Made by a program: the position numbers and the translations under genes. The notes beneath the pieces are model-generated. The model had not been told where the DNA came from. It searched no databases and saw only the letters and a program-made list of their open reading frames with translations. A stretch of 58,996 nt of DNA from positions 1-58,996 of the forward strand of contig CALUVM010000011.1 of assembly GCA_944324255.1 (NCBI GenBank). Reading direction: 5' to 3'. Positions 52,172-58,772 of the stretch are shown in pieces. This stretch comes from Candidatus Gastranaerophilales bacterium (lineage in GTDB: Bacteria; Cyanobacteriota; Vampirovibrionia; Gastranaerophilales; Gastranaerophilaceae). Every line of letters starts with the position of its first letter. Positions within the stretch are counted from its first letter, which is position 1.

Positions 52172-52540
52172 TTATCTTCTTCCATAACGTCTTGGAGCGA
52201 AATCTTTTCTGTTTCTGTCCGGTGCTTTTCTAAAGTTATCACGATGAGATCTGTGATTATTCTTCATATCCGGTCTGCGGTCATTTTTTGGTCTTTCCCA
52301 ACCCGGTCTTTGATTTTTCTTTGACTGAAATTGTTTTTTGTGATCGTTTTGTTTTTTGACAAATTTTTGGTGCTTCTTTTCCGCTTTCTTTTTAAATTGA
52401 GCATGACGTTTCTGCGGTTTGATTACCTTGTGTTGCGCAGGACGTTGTTTGTGATGCGGAGCAGCAAAACATTCTGCATTAAATCCGATACCAGTTAATA
52501 AAGCACCTGCCACTAAGAGTGATAAAATTTTCTTGTTCAT
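52172..52540 (-). CDS. Secreted, very basic Arg/Lys/His-rich protein
   Basis: A 122-residue protein with a signal peptide (MNKKILSLLVAGALLTGIGFNAECFA) and a mature part dominated by Lys, Arg, His, Gln and Asn, with no hydrophobic core, so probably disordered and of very high pI. Such proteins may bind anionic surface polymers, metals or nucleic acid in the envelope. Its promoter repeats exactly the ECF promoter of the anti-sigma/sigma/Spy operon, which makes it a predicted target of that stress response. Confidence 0.6.
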   Translation of the reverse strand: MNKKILSLLVAGALLTGIGFNAECFAAPHHKQRPAQHKVIKPQKRHAQFKKKAEKKHQKFVKKQNDHKKQFQSKKNQRPGWERPKNDRRPDMKNNHRSHRDNFRKAPDRNRKDFAPRRYGRR

Positions 52541-52585
52541 ACTTAAATCCTCATTCTAATATCTCTACACTTGCGCGCTATATTT

Positions 52586-52613
52586 GTATAACGAAAACAG
52601 AAAACAATTGTTC
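52586..52613 (-). promoter_or_regulatory. ECF promoter of the secreted basic protein gene
   Basis: On the minus strand GAAC (52613-52610), 16 bases, CGTTATAC (52593-52586). It has the same elements and spacing as 38733-38706, and the spacers are also alike (AATT, then T-rich). Confidence 0.7.
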
Positions 52614-52662
52614 ATTTTTATATTAAAATTTTTTTATCAATTTTTGTAAATAGTTTGTAAAC

Positions 52663-53433
52663 TTATATTTTACCTAACGAAAAAATGTTTTTACCAATTT
52701 CTTTGAAGCCATACTTTTTAAGATTTGGAACAAAATCCGACATTCTAAGTCTGTCATAGCCGCCAATTACAAACAAACTATTCGGATTTATGATTTTACT
52801 CAAATCTGAAATGATTTTTTCCGTAGCAGCACTGCCAAAACTTTCAGTTAAACAATTTCTGATTATAAAAACAGAATTGCCGGTATCATTTACTTCTTTC
52901 ATTCGTTTTTGAAAATCCATAACTTCAAAATTGAACAGATTTCTAAATTCCGGCTTTAGTCTGTAAGCGGTTGTATCGACAGAATATGTTATTTCTTGCG
53001 GCAACAGTCCTCTGTTTATTTTTTCAAAGTACTTATTAAAATCCTCTCCAAAAGCTTCTATATCTTCCGGTTTAAATGCCACAATACCTTTCTTCCCGTA
53101 TTTTTCTACTATCATCGGATCAACATCAGTAACAAGAACAGGAAAGATTCTTTTTTTTGCCTCATCTTCACCAAAGGTTTTAAGAACAGAATTAGCAATT
53201 AAATAACTCTCTGTTCCATCCGAGCCGTTCATCGGCATTAGATTTATTCTGTCAAACCCTGAAAATCTATCTTTCATCAAAGCTGCCAGCTCATTATAAT
53301 TCAAATCATCTCTTACTCCTGTAGAATTCTGGGTATATCTGTAATTCCCGTAACAATCAGTATAATATGCCATTCTGAACAATGACTTGAAAGCCGGCTT
53401 ATAACTATATGGTTGAATAGAATTTATCTGCAT
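52663..53433 (-). CDS. Divergent CheR-like SAM-dependent methyltransferase
   Basis: A 256-residue protein that follows the CheR methyltransferase layout. A glycine-containing SAM loop 'INLMPMNGSDGTESYLIA' occupies the position of the CheR 'GCSTGEEPYSIA'; next come 'PVLVTDVDPMIVEKYGKKGIVAF' (TDIDxxxL...G.Y) and 'VFIIRNCLTESFGSAATEKIISDLSKIINPNSLFVIGG', like 'CRNVLIYF...LxPGGLLxIG'. The cysteine and glutamate of the canonical loop are changed, so a new substrate or loss of activity is possible. The N-terminus MQINSIQPYSYKPAFKS carries the short motif seen in two other proteins here. It is divergent from gltX. Confidence 0.5.
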   Translation of the reverse strand: MQINSIQPYSYKPAFKSLFRMAYYTDCYGNYRYTQNSTGVRDDLNYNELAALMKDRFSGFDRINLMPMNGSDGTESYLIANSVLKTFGEDEAKKRIFPVLVTDVDPMIVEKYGKKGIVAFKPEDIEAFGEDFNKYFEKINRGLLPQEITYSVDTTAYRLKPEFRNLFNFEVMDFQKRMKEVNDTGNSVFIIRNCLTESFGSAATEKIISDLSKIINPNSLFVIGGYDRLRMSDFVPNLKKYGFKEIGKNIFSLGKI

Positions 53434-53465
53434 AATGATACAAAACAGCTGAAAATATTTTTTGA

Positions 53466-53499
53466 CATATATAAATACTTAATACAATACTGTGTTGTA
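53466..53499 (-). promoter_or_regulatory. GGCAA-type motif (weak first element) before the CheR-like gene
   Basis: On the minus strand TACAA (53499-53495), 19 bases, TTTATATATG (53475-53466). The second element is a perfect match to the reference but the first is not. It overlaps the gltX promoter region and an inverted repeat AATACAA/TTGTATT. Confidence 0.3.
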
Positions 53500-53564
53500 T
53501 TCCCTGCCTCTTTACTTTTTACCCTCTTTGCAGGATAATTTTTTGTGCAAAGAAAGGAACTATT

Positions 53565-55043
53565 ATGAGTGAAGTTAGAGTTAGAATTGCTCCTTCGCCG
53601 AGCGGAAACCTCCACATCGGAACTGCAAGGACAGCTTTATTTAATTATTTATTCGCAAAAAAAAATAATGGAAAATTTATTCTTAGAATAGAAGATACAG
53701 ATGCAGAAAGAACAAGTCAGGAATATGTTAAAAACATTTTCGATTCCTTAAAAGCACTCGGTCTTAACTGGGATGAAGGGCCAGACGTGGGCGGGCCTTA
53801 CGGGCCGTACACCCAGTCAGAAAGATTCGATATTTATCCAAAATATATTCAGGAACTTCTTGACAAAGGTTTTGCCTACGAATGTTTTTGTACTCCGGAA
53901 GAACTGGAAGCAGAAAAAGAAGAAGCTGCTAAGAATAAAAAAGCTTACGTATATTCTAAAAAATGTGAAAATTTAACAGAAGAAGAAAAAGCTAAATTAA
54001 GAGCAGAAGGCAGAAAACCTGCCATAAGGTTCAATGTTTCAAAAGCTCAGAAAGCTTTCCATGATTCTTCAATTCTTGAGTTTGATGATTTAGTAAAAGG
54101 AAAACTTCATGTTGATACAAACCTCATCGGAGATTTTGTAATTATGAAATCTAACGGCGCACCAACATATAATTACGCTGTTGTAATAGATGATGCTCTT
54201 ATGAAGATTTCTCACGTAATAAGAGGAGAAGACCACATTTCAAATACCTATAAACAAATTCTTATTTTTGAAGCTTTAGGTTTTGAAGTTCCAAGATTCG
54301 GACATCTTGGAATGATTCTTGCTCCTGACAGAAGTAAATTATCAAAACGCCATGGTGCTACTGCTGTTTCAGATTTTGTTGAACAAGGATACCTTACAAG
54401 TGCTCTTGTTAACTTCGTAGCACTTCTGGGCTGGTCACCTTCAGACGGACAAGAAATCAAAACTGTAGATGAAATAGCTCAAGATTTCAGAATTAACGAA
54501 ATATCTTCATCTAATTCAATTTTTGAATACGATAAATTGAAATGGATGAACAGTCATTATATTAAAATGCTGCCAATTGAAGATTTAAAAGAAAGACTCA
54601 AAAAGTATCTTACAAAATATGATTTATCAGAATTAACAGATGCTCAATATACAAGAATGATTGAGATAACTTATGAACCGTTAACCTTATTATCTGATAT
54701 AACAGATGCTGTAGCATACTTCTTTGGCGGTGATAATGTTGAAATAGATGAGAAAGCTGCTGAAAATATTGATACAGATTTATCTCAAGAAGTCTTAAAA
54801 GCTTTTGTTGAGCAAGGCAATACTTGGGAATGGACAGAAGAAAATCTGCATGAAAAACTTGAAAAATTCAGAGCAGACTTTAAAGAAAAAGGCTACAAGC
54901 CTAAATTCACAATGTGGGCAATTAGAGCAGCCGTAACAGGCAGACTCTGCGGTGCAGATATGACTGCAACTTTAGCAATCTTAGGTAAAGAACACTCTCT
55001 CAACAGAGCTAAGAAAGCTATTAAAAACTATGCAGGAGTTTAG
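53565..55043 (+). CDS. gltX: Glutamyl-tRNA synthetase
   Basis: A 492-residue class I synthetase charging tRNA-Glu. HIGH motif in 'IAPSPSGNLHIGTARTALFNYLF', 'ARRxxEDTD'-like 'RIEDTDAERTSQEY', 'VIRGEDHISNT' and the KMSKS equivalent 'KLSKRHGATAV'. The length matches the family. The C-terminal anticodon-binding domain is present. Its substrate tRNA-Glu is encoded 3.6 kb to the right. The promoter region holds TTGACA (53462-53467). A strong terminator follows. Confidence 0.95.
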   Translation: MSEVRVRIAPSPSGNLHIGTARTALFNYLFAKKNNGKFILRIEDTDAERTSQEYVKNIFDSLKALGLNWDEGPDVGGPYGPYTQSERFDIYPKYIQELLDKGFAYECFCTPEELEAEKEEAAKNKKAYVYSKKCENLTEEEKAKLRAEGRKPAIRFNVSKAQKAFHDSSILEFDDLVKGKLHVDTNLIGDFVIMKSNGAPTYNYAVVIDDALMKISHVIRGEDHISNTYKQILIFEALGFEVPRFGHLGMILAPDRSKLSKRHGATAVSDFVEQGYLTSALVNFVALLGWSPSDGQEIKTVDEIAQDFRINEISSSNSIFEYDKLKWMNSHYIKMLPIEDLKERLKKYLTKYDLSELTDAQYTRMIEITYEPLTLLSDITDAVAYFFGGDNVEIDEKAAENIDTDLSQEVLKAFVEQGNTWEWTEENLHEKLEKFRADFKEKGYKPKFTMWAIRAAVTGRLCGADMTATLAILGKEHSLNRAKKAIKNYAGV

Positions 55044-55057
55044 TATTAAATAATAAA

Positions 55058-55096
55058 GAAGGCGGCGGGTCTGAATAGACCCGCCGCCTTCTTTTT
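55058..55096. terminator. Strong terminator after gltX
   Basis: A 15-bp GC-rich stem GAAGGCGGCGGGTCT / AGACCCGCCGCCTTC around GAAT, followed by five T. Its last bases overlap the end of the convergent 83-aa gene. Confidence 0.9.
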
Positions 55097-55346
55097 AAAA
55101 ACCTCTTTCTTTTCTGTGCGCCCAATAAATATCACGCTCTTCTTTTGTATAATAATGCCATTTGCGTGGTCCTTGAGTTTCATATATATGAGCATATTTG
55201 CGGGATTTGTTTTTCTGATAATCCGCAGGGTCTACACGATAATAAATTTTATTACCATCACCGTCATAAGAATAAACAAGCAGAGCCTCTGCCTCCGGCG
55301 CAATAAATAAATATAAAATAAATAACAGTGCGAATTTTAATATCAT
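55095..55346 (-). CDS. Small secreted protein, unknown function
   Basis: An 83-residue protein with a signal peptide (MILKFALLFILYLFIAPEAEA) and a charged mature part rich in Tyr, Lys and Arg ('YSYDGDGNKIYYRVDPADYQKNK', 'KWHYYTKEERDIYWAHRKER'). The DGDGN segment is reminiscent of a calcium-binding loop but is too short to claim. Its start overlaps the stop of the 438-aa gene by four bases, so the two are translationally coupled. Confidence 0.6.
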   Translation of the reverse strand: MILKFALLFILYLFIAPEAEALLVYSYDGDGNKIYYRVDPADYQKNKSRKYAHIYETQGPRKWHYYTKEERDIYWAHRKERGF

Positions 55347-56659
55347 GCAATCACCCCGTCTTTAATCAATTGTTCTCTAATTTGTTTTTTGGTTTCAAAT
55401 TCTTCATCTCCTTTGGAAGTGAATCTCTTTAATAACATAAGCCCCGGAGTTATAATACCCAGAGCAAGAATGCAAGACCCTATATTCATTAAAATTGAAT
55501 CTCTTTTTAATCTTTTAACACCCGCAAAGAATTTTTCCGAAGTTTCTCCTTTTTGCATGGCTTCTTTAAACTGCTTGTACAAGCCGGACATATTTTCATA
55601 AACTCCCTCAAATTCTTTGAGGTCGATAAATTTTCTTGTATCAATTTTATCCGTTTTCTTATACATTTTAATAATATCAGATTTTTTTGCAGCTTTAACT
55701 ACAGAATTTTCGGGATTTTTATGAATAAATTCATACAGCGAAACAGCATCTTTTTTAAGTTTGCCGTTATCTTTTGCAGCCTGTATTTTTTCAAACTCTT
55801 TTAACCCTTTTTCAATAGAACCGTCTTCAAACGCTTTTTTGAAAGCAGGATCTTCCAGCACCCTTGCATCAAGCCCGATTGATTTATTAAACTTGTTTAC
55901 AGCTCTTTTTTCGAGAGCTTCCTGAATCTTTCCGCCGGCATAATACATAAAACAAAGAGTCATAGCTTCTTTAATAAAATACCCGATAAATTCCTGCGGG
56001 GTTCTGGATTCGCCGAGTCTTGTTGCGGTAATAAATCCGTCCAGAACATACATATTTTTAACAGGAGAAAATGCAAGAGATTCTATTAGCGAACCTGCCC
56101 CTTTAAAAGAAGGATTGGTCTGATTTACAGAATTTTCTTGTTTCTTCTTCGCTTCTTCCTGCTTTTTAGCCTCATATTCGGCAATTAAGTTCTCTCTGAT
56201 TTTCTTGGCAGTGTATTTTTGTTTTGCTTTAGTAAGTCCTAAGTATGATGCAACGGTCAAACCTGTTGCAACAAAAAACTTTCCTGTAGTAATATTTTTA
56301 AAAAGTTTGCTCTTACTCCCGATTTTTTCAATCTCTTTTTTAACCTTATCATCCGGAGCATATTCTTTAATTTTTTCAAAAACATCCTTGTTTTTTAAGT
56401 TTCTGGCATCAAAATTTGAATCAAGATTGGCAGCCTTGTATACAGTTTTGTCATAAAGCCATTTAAATGCAGGAATTCCGAAGAGCCAGATAACTTCAGT
56501 TCCCATTTCATCAATAAATCTGTCAGCACCTTCTTCTTTGCCTGTAACAAATGAACCTGCCGTCATGCCTGCTGTTGCTGACAAATCTTTAACTGCCAGC
56601 GGCACGAGAGAATTAGGGTTCCCTAATGTAGAAAATACGTTTGCTGCATTCAATATCAT
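55343..56659 (-). CDS. Membrane protein, unknown function
   Basis: A 438-residue protein with several hydrophobic segments: near residue 50 (WLFGIPAFKWLY), near 125 (FFVATGLTVASYLGL), near 230 (AMTLCFMYYAGG) and near 400 (LMNIGSCILALGIITPGLMLL). Long charged helices lie between. The motif PSFKGAGSLIESLAFSP near residue 183 resembles the 'FKA/FKS' motif in other proteins here, and composition is like the 727-aa and 754-aa proteins at 29-33 kb. A 16-codon frame with a good ribosome binding site lies three bases upstream. It is coupled to the 83-aa gene downstream. Confidence 0.55.
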   Translation of the reverse strand: MILNAANVFSTLGNPNSLVPLAVKDLSATAGMTAGSFVTGKEEGADRFIDEMGTEVIWLFGIPAFKWLYDKTVYKAANLDSNFDARNLKNKDVFEKIKEYAPDDKVKKEIEKIGSKSKLFKNITTGKFFVATGLTVASYLGLTKAKQKYTAKKIRENLIAEYEAKKQEEAKKKQENSVNQTNPSFKGAGSLIESLAFSPVKNMYVLDGFITATRLGESRTPQEFIGYFIKEAMTLCFMYYAGGKIQEALEKRAVNKFNKSIGLDARVLEDPAFKKAFEDGSIEKGLKEFEKIQAAKDNGKLKKDAVSLYEFIHKNPENSVVKAAKKSDIIKMYKKTDKIDTRKFIDLKEFEGVYENMSGLYKQFKEAMQKGETSEKFFAGVKRLKRDSILMNIGSCILALGIITPGLMLLKRFTSKGDEEFETKKQIREQLIKDGVIA

Positions 56660-56662
56660 AGT

Positions 56663-56713
56663 CTACAAACCCCACTTCATATTCATAAGTTTCTTGTAAC
56701 AATTTTTTCTCAT
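56663..56713 (-). CDS. Possible 16-aa leader peptide
   Basis: The frame MRKNCYKKLMNMKWGL ends three bases before the start of the 438-aa gene. AAAGGAAGG lies six bases before its ATG, stronger than the site of the main gene. It may couple translation or act as a regulatory leader. No structure supports attenuation. Confidence 0.3.
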   Translation of the reverse strand: MRKNCYKKLMNMKWGL

Positions 56714-56720
56714 ACACTGC

Positions 56721-56759
56721 CTTCCTTTCTAATTAACTCCCTAAAAGAATTAAATTGCC
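56721..56759 (-). promoter_or_regulatory. GGCAA-type motif (weak second element) before the 438-aa gene
   Basis: On the minus strand GGCAA (56759-56755) then, after 18-19 bases, TTAATTAGAAAGG. The first element is perfect, the second poor. Confidence 0.3.
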
Positions 56760-56787
56760 TGATTGTTAACAAATTTTTACATACTAA

Positions 56788-56816
56788 AAGGAGCCTTCGT
56801 TATTTGAAGGCTCCTT
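56788..56816 (-). terminator. Terminator of the omega-like gene
   Basis: AAGGAGCCTTC / GAAGGCTCCTT around seven bases; on the minus strand TTTTAG follows. It lies 24 bases past the omega-like stop. Confidence 0.7.
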
Positions 56817-56839
56817 AAAGTTTAAAACTAACCGCTTTG

Positions 56840-57082
56840 TTATCCGACAAGTTCCGTATCGTCAGATTCCGAAGCCTTCACCATAATAGCGTGTTCAACA
56901 GGATTTTCTTTTTTATAAGAATTTTCTTGAACAACTTCTTCAAAACCGAATTCGTCTCGGGCTTTTTTCATCTGGGTTTCATCAACCAGTTTTTTAGCAA
57001 GCTCGGCGATTTCGTAAACTAATTTATATCGGTTATCTGTATTTTCGTTAAGTTCCCACGCTATTTTAATAATTTGATCCAT
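56840..57082 (-). CDS. RNA polymerase omega subunit-like protein
   Basis: An 80-residue protein with 'NTDNRYKLVYEIAELAKKLVDE', which matches the conserved N/S-R-Y-x-L-V-x-x-V/I-A-x-R/L-A-x-x-L/I core of the omega subunit (RpoZ), and 'NPVEHAIMVKASE', matching the later KPVxxAIxEx segment. Omega wraps the beta-prime C-terminus and aids assembly and, in some bacteria, ppGpp binding. The size fits. It is a single gene with its own terminator, divergent from the 189-aa gene. Moderate confidence because the sequence is short. Confidence 0.5.
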   Translation of the reverse strand: MDQIIKIAWELNENTDNRYKLVYEIAELAKKLVDETQMKKARDEFGFEEVVQENSYKKENPVEHAIMVKASESDDTELVG

Positions 57083-57178
57083 CTTAGTTTCTTTGCCTCT
57101 TTGATTAAGATATTAACAATTATACATAATTTTATAACACACAAAAATTTTTGTAAAGTTTACAAATATTTACAAAAT

Positions 57179-57217
57179 GGCAATTTTAAAAAGTAGATAA
57201 ACTTTATATACATGTAC
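57179..57217 (+). promoter_or_regulatory. GGCAA-type promoter motif before the 189-aa protein
   Basis: GGCAA (57179-57183), 19 bases ending AC, then TTTATATACATGTAC (57203-57217); 25 bases upstream of the start codon. Together with 31105-31143 it is the closest pair: TGGCAATTTT and ACTTTATATA are identical in both. Confidence 0.6.
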
Positions 57218-57242
57218 ACGAGATTTTAATAGGAGAGTACTT

Positions 57243-57812
57243 ATGCCAAATGTAACATTAACAGTCACAAAAGCCAACGGAACCGAACAGGCATATACAG
57301 TAATGACAGATAATAAAAAATTTATTAACAGCATTATAACTGTCGGTGACGATAACAAAATCACAGAGGCAGATAAAAAGACTCTCATCAATACAATGTC
57401 CATAGGCGGAGATGCCGGAATTCTGGACTATGCGGATTTAAGCCCAGAACAAAAAGCAGACGTAGCTCAAATGACTTCAAAATATGCAGATAACTTTAAT
57501 ATTGAAGTAATTAAAGATGAATCCGGAAAGAAATTTTATCAGTTTACTGTTAAAGAAAATTGGTTAAGACAACAAATTGGTATATTTGCTCCTCGCAAAA
57601 AGATTTCAGCCGCAACCATAAAATCTTTATTGAACCTGAAAGAAGGTCAATATCGTTATTATGATGGAATGGGACATTATTTCGCTTGTTCAGCCCTTAA
57701 ACACTACAATATGGGTGATGGAGTAATGGATGTATACAGCGGCGATGATTTTGAATTCAGAGCCGGAGATACCTTCAAAATACCTGTTGATGATGTAACT
57801 TTTGATTTTTAA
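57243..57812 (+). CDS. Unknown protein with an EF-hand-like segment
   Basis: A 189-residue protein, no signal peptide. Its first half contains TVGDDNKITEADKKTLINTM, which looks like an EF-hand/dockerin-type loop plus helix (D-x-N-x-I-x-x-x-D), followed by 'GGDAGILDYADLSPEQKADV', possibly a second loop. The second half is beta-rich ('GQYRYYDGMGHYFACSAL', 'VYSGDDFEFRAGDTFKIP'). Calcium binding is a guess from the pattern. AGGAGAG precedes the ATG. It is a single gene driven by a GGCAA-type promoter and converges on map. Confidence 0.5.
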   Translation: MPNVTLTVTKANGTEQAYTVMTDNKKFINSIITVGDDNKITEADKKTLINTMSIGGDAGILDYADLSPEQKADVAQMTSKYADNFNIEVIKDESGKKFYQFTVKENWLRQQIGIFAPRKKISAATIKSLLNLKEGQYRYYDGMGHYFACSALKHYNMGDGVMDVYSGDDFEFRAGDTFKIPVDDVTFDF

Positions 57813-58565
57813 TTACTCCATAAGAGTAGTCATCAGGATTGGTTCATCTTCTGTCGCAAGAACAGTATGTTCAAAGTGGGCAGATGGTGAACCGTCTTTT
57901 GTTACAACAGTCCATTCATCGTCAAGGACTTTAACCTCATCTCCGCCCAGATTCAGCATCGGTTCTATTGCTATTACCATGCCTGATTTAATAAGTGTTT
58001 TATCTCCTACTCTATAGTTAAACAGGAACGGGTCTTCATGCATAACATGTCCTACGCCGTGACCGCCGTACTGGCGAACTATACCGAGTTTTTCTCTTTT
58101 TGCAACATCTTCAATCCCGCCTGAAATATCATCAAGGACATTACCGGCTCTCATGAAGGCAATACCTGCATAGAGAGATTCTTCTGTAGCTTTCATAAGG
58201 CGTTCTTTTTCCGGCGAAATTTTTCCGACAGCATAAGACCAGGCGCTGTCACCTACCATACCGCCATAGGTTGCTCCGACATCAATTGCAATTATATCCC
58301 CTTCTTTTAGAATAATGTCGTCGGAAGGGATTCCGTGTACAACCTGTTCATTAATTGAGGTACAAATACAGGCAGGGAAACCGTTATATCCGAGAAAAGT
58401 AGGAATAGCTTTATTAGCTTTAATAACTTTCATTGCTATATTATCCAGTTCTTTTGTAGAGATACCAGGCTCGACTGCTTTTTTCATTTCCTGATGGACA
58501 AGTGCCACAATGTGTCCGGCATGTCGCATTCTTTTAATTTCATCTCTGGATTTACGATTTATCAT
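57813..58565 (-). CDS. map: Methionine aminopeptidase
   Basis: A 250-residue type I MetAP removing the initiator Met. It shows 'PTFLGYNGFPACICTSINEQVVHGIP', the metal ligands in 'IAIDVGATYGGMVGDSAWSYAVG' (two Asp), 'YGGHGVGHVMHEDPFL' (His) and 'GMVIAIEPMLNLGGDEV' and 'WTVVTKDGSPSAHFEHTVL' (two Glu). The length and motif order are standard. No adk/secY neighbour is present, unlike the common ribosomal-operon location. It ends against the convergent 189-aa gene with no gap. Confidence 0.95.
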   Translation of the reverse strand: MINRKSRDEIKRMRHAGHIVALVHQEMKKAVEPGISTKELDNIAMKVIKANKAIPTFLGYNGFPACICTSINEQVVHGIPSDDIILKEGDIIAIDVGATYGGMVGDSAWSYAVGKISPEKERLMKATEESLYAGIAFMRAGNVLDDISGGIEDVAKREKLGIVRQYGGHGVGHVMHEDPFLFNYRVGDKTLIKSGMVIAIEPMLNLGGDEVKVLDDEWTVVTKDGSPSAHFEHTVLATEDEPILMTTLME

Positions 58566-58644
58566 ATCTGCCTCCCGTTCAAGTTATTTTCTGGTTTAAT
58601 TGTACGACTAAAAAGTATTGTATTCAAGTAATAAACTAAATTGC

Positions 58645-58672
58645 TTGACATTAGAAATTGATTTGATAGTAT
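58645..58672 (+). promoter_or_regulatory. Promoter of tRNA-Glu
   Basis: TTGACA (58645-58650), 16-base spacer, TAGTAT (58667-58672), about 15 bases before the mature tRNA end. A perfect -35 box suits a stable-RNA gene. Confidence 0.6.
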
Positions 58673-58687
58673 AGAGATTGTCGATAA

Positions 58688-58763
58688 GCCCCCATCGTCT
58701 AGAGGCCTAGGACAACACCCTTTCACGGTGTAGACAGCGATTCGAATTCGCTTGGGGGTACCA
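58688..58763 (+). tRNA. trnE: tRNA-Glu (anticodon UUC)
   Basis: A 76-nt tRNA including an encoded CCA end (58761-58763). The acceptor stem GCCCCCA/TGGGGGT closes with one G-U pair; the D arm holds CTAGAGGCCTAGGA; the anticodon loop reads CTTTCAC with anticodon TTC; and the T arm is GCGATTCGAATTCGC. The D-arm and anticodon sequences are those of cyanobacterial and plastid tRNA-Glu, which in such organisms also feeds tetrapyrrole synthesis through glutamyl-tRNA. It has its own promoter and a terminator hairpin directly after it. Confidence 0.95.
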
Positions 58764-58772
58764 TATAAAAAG

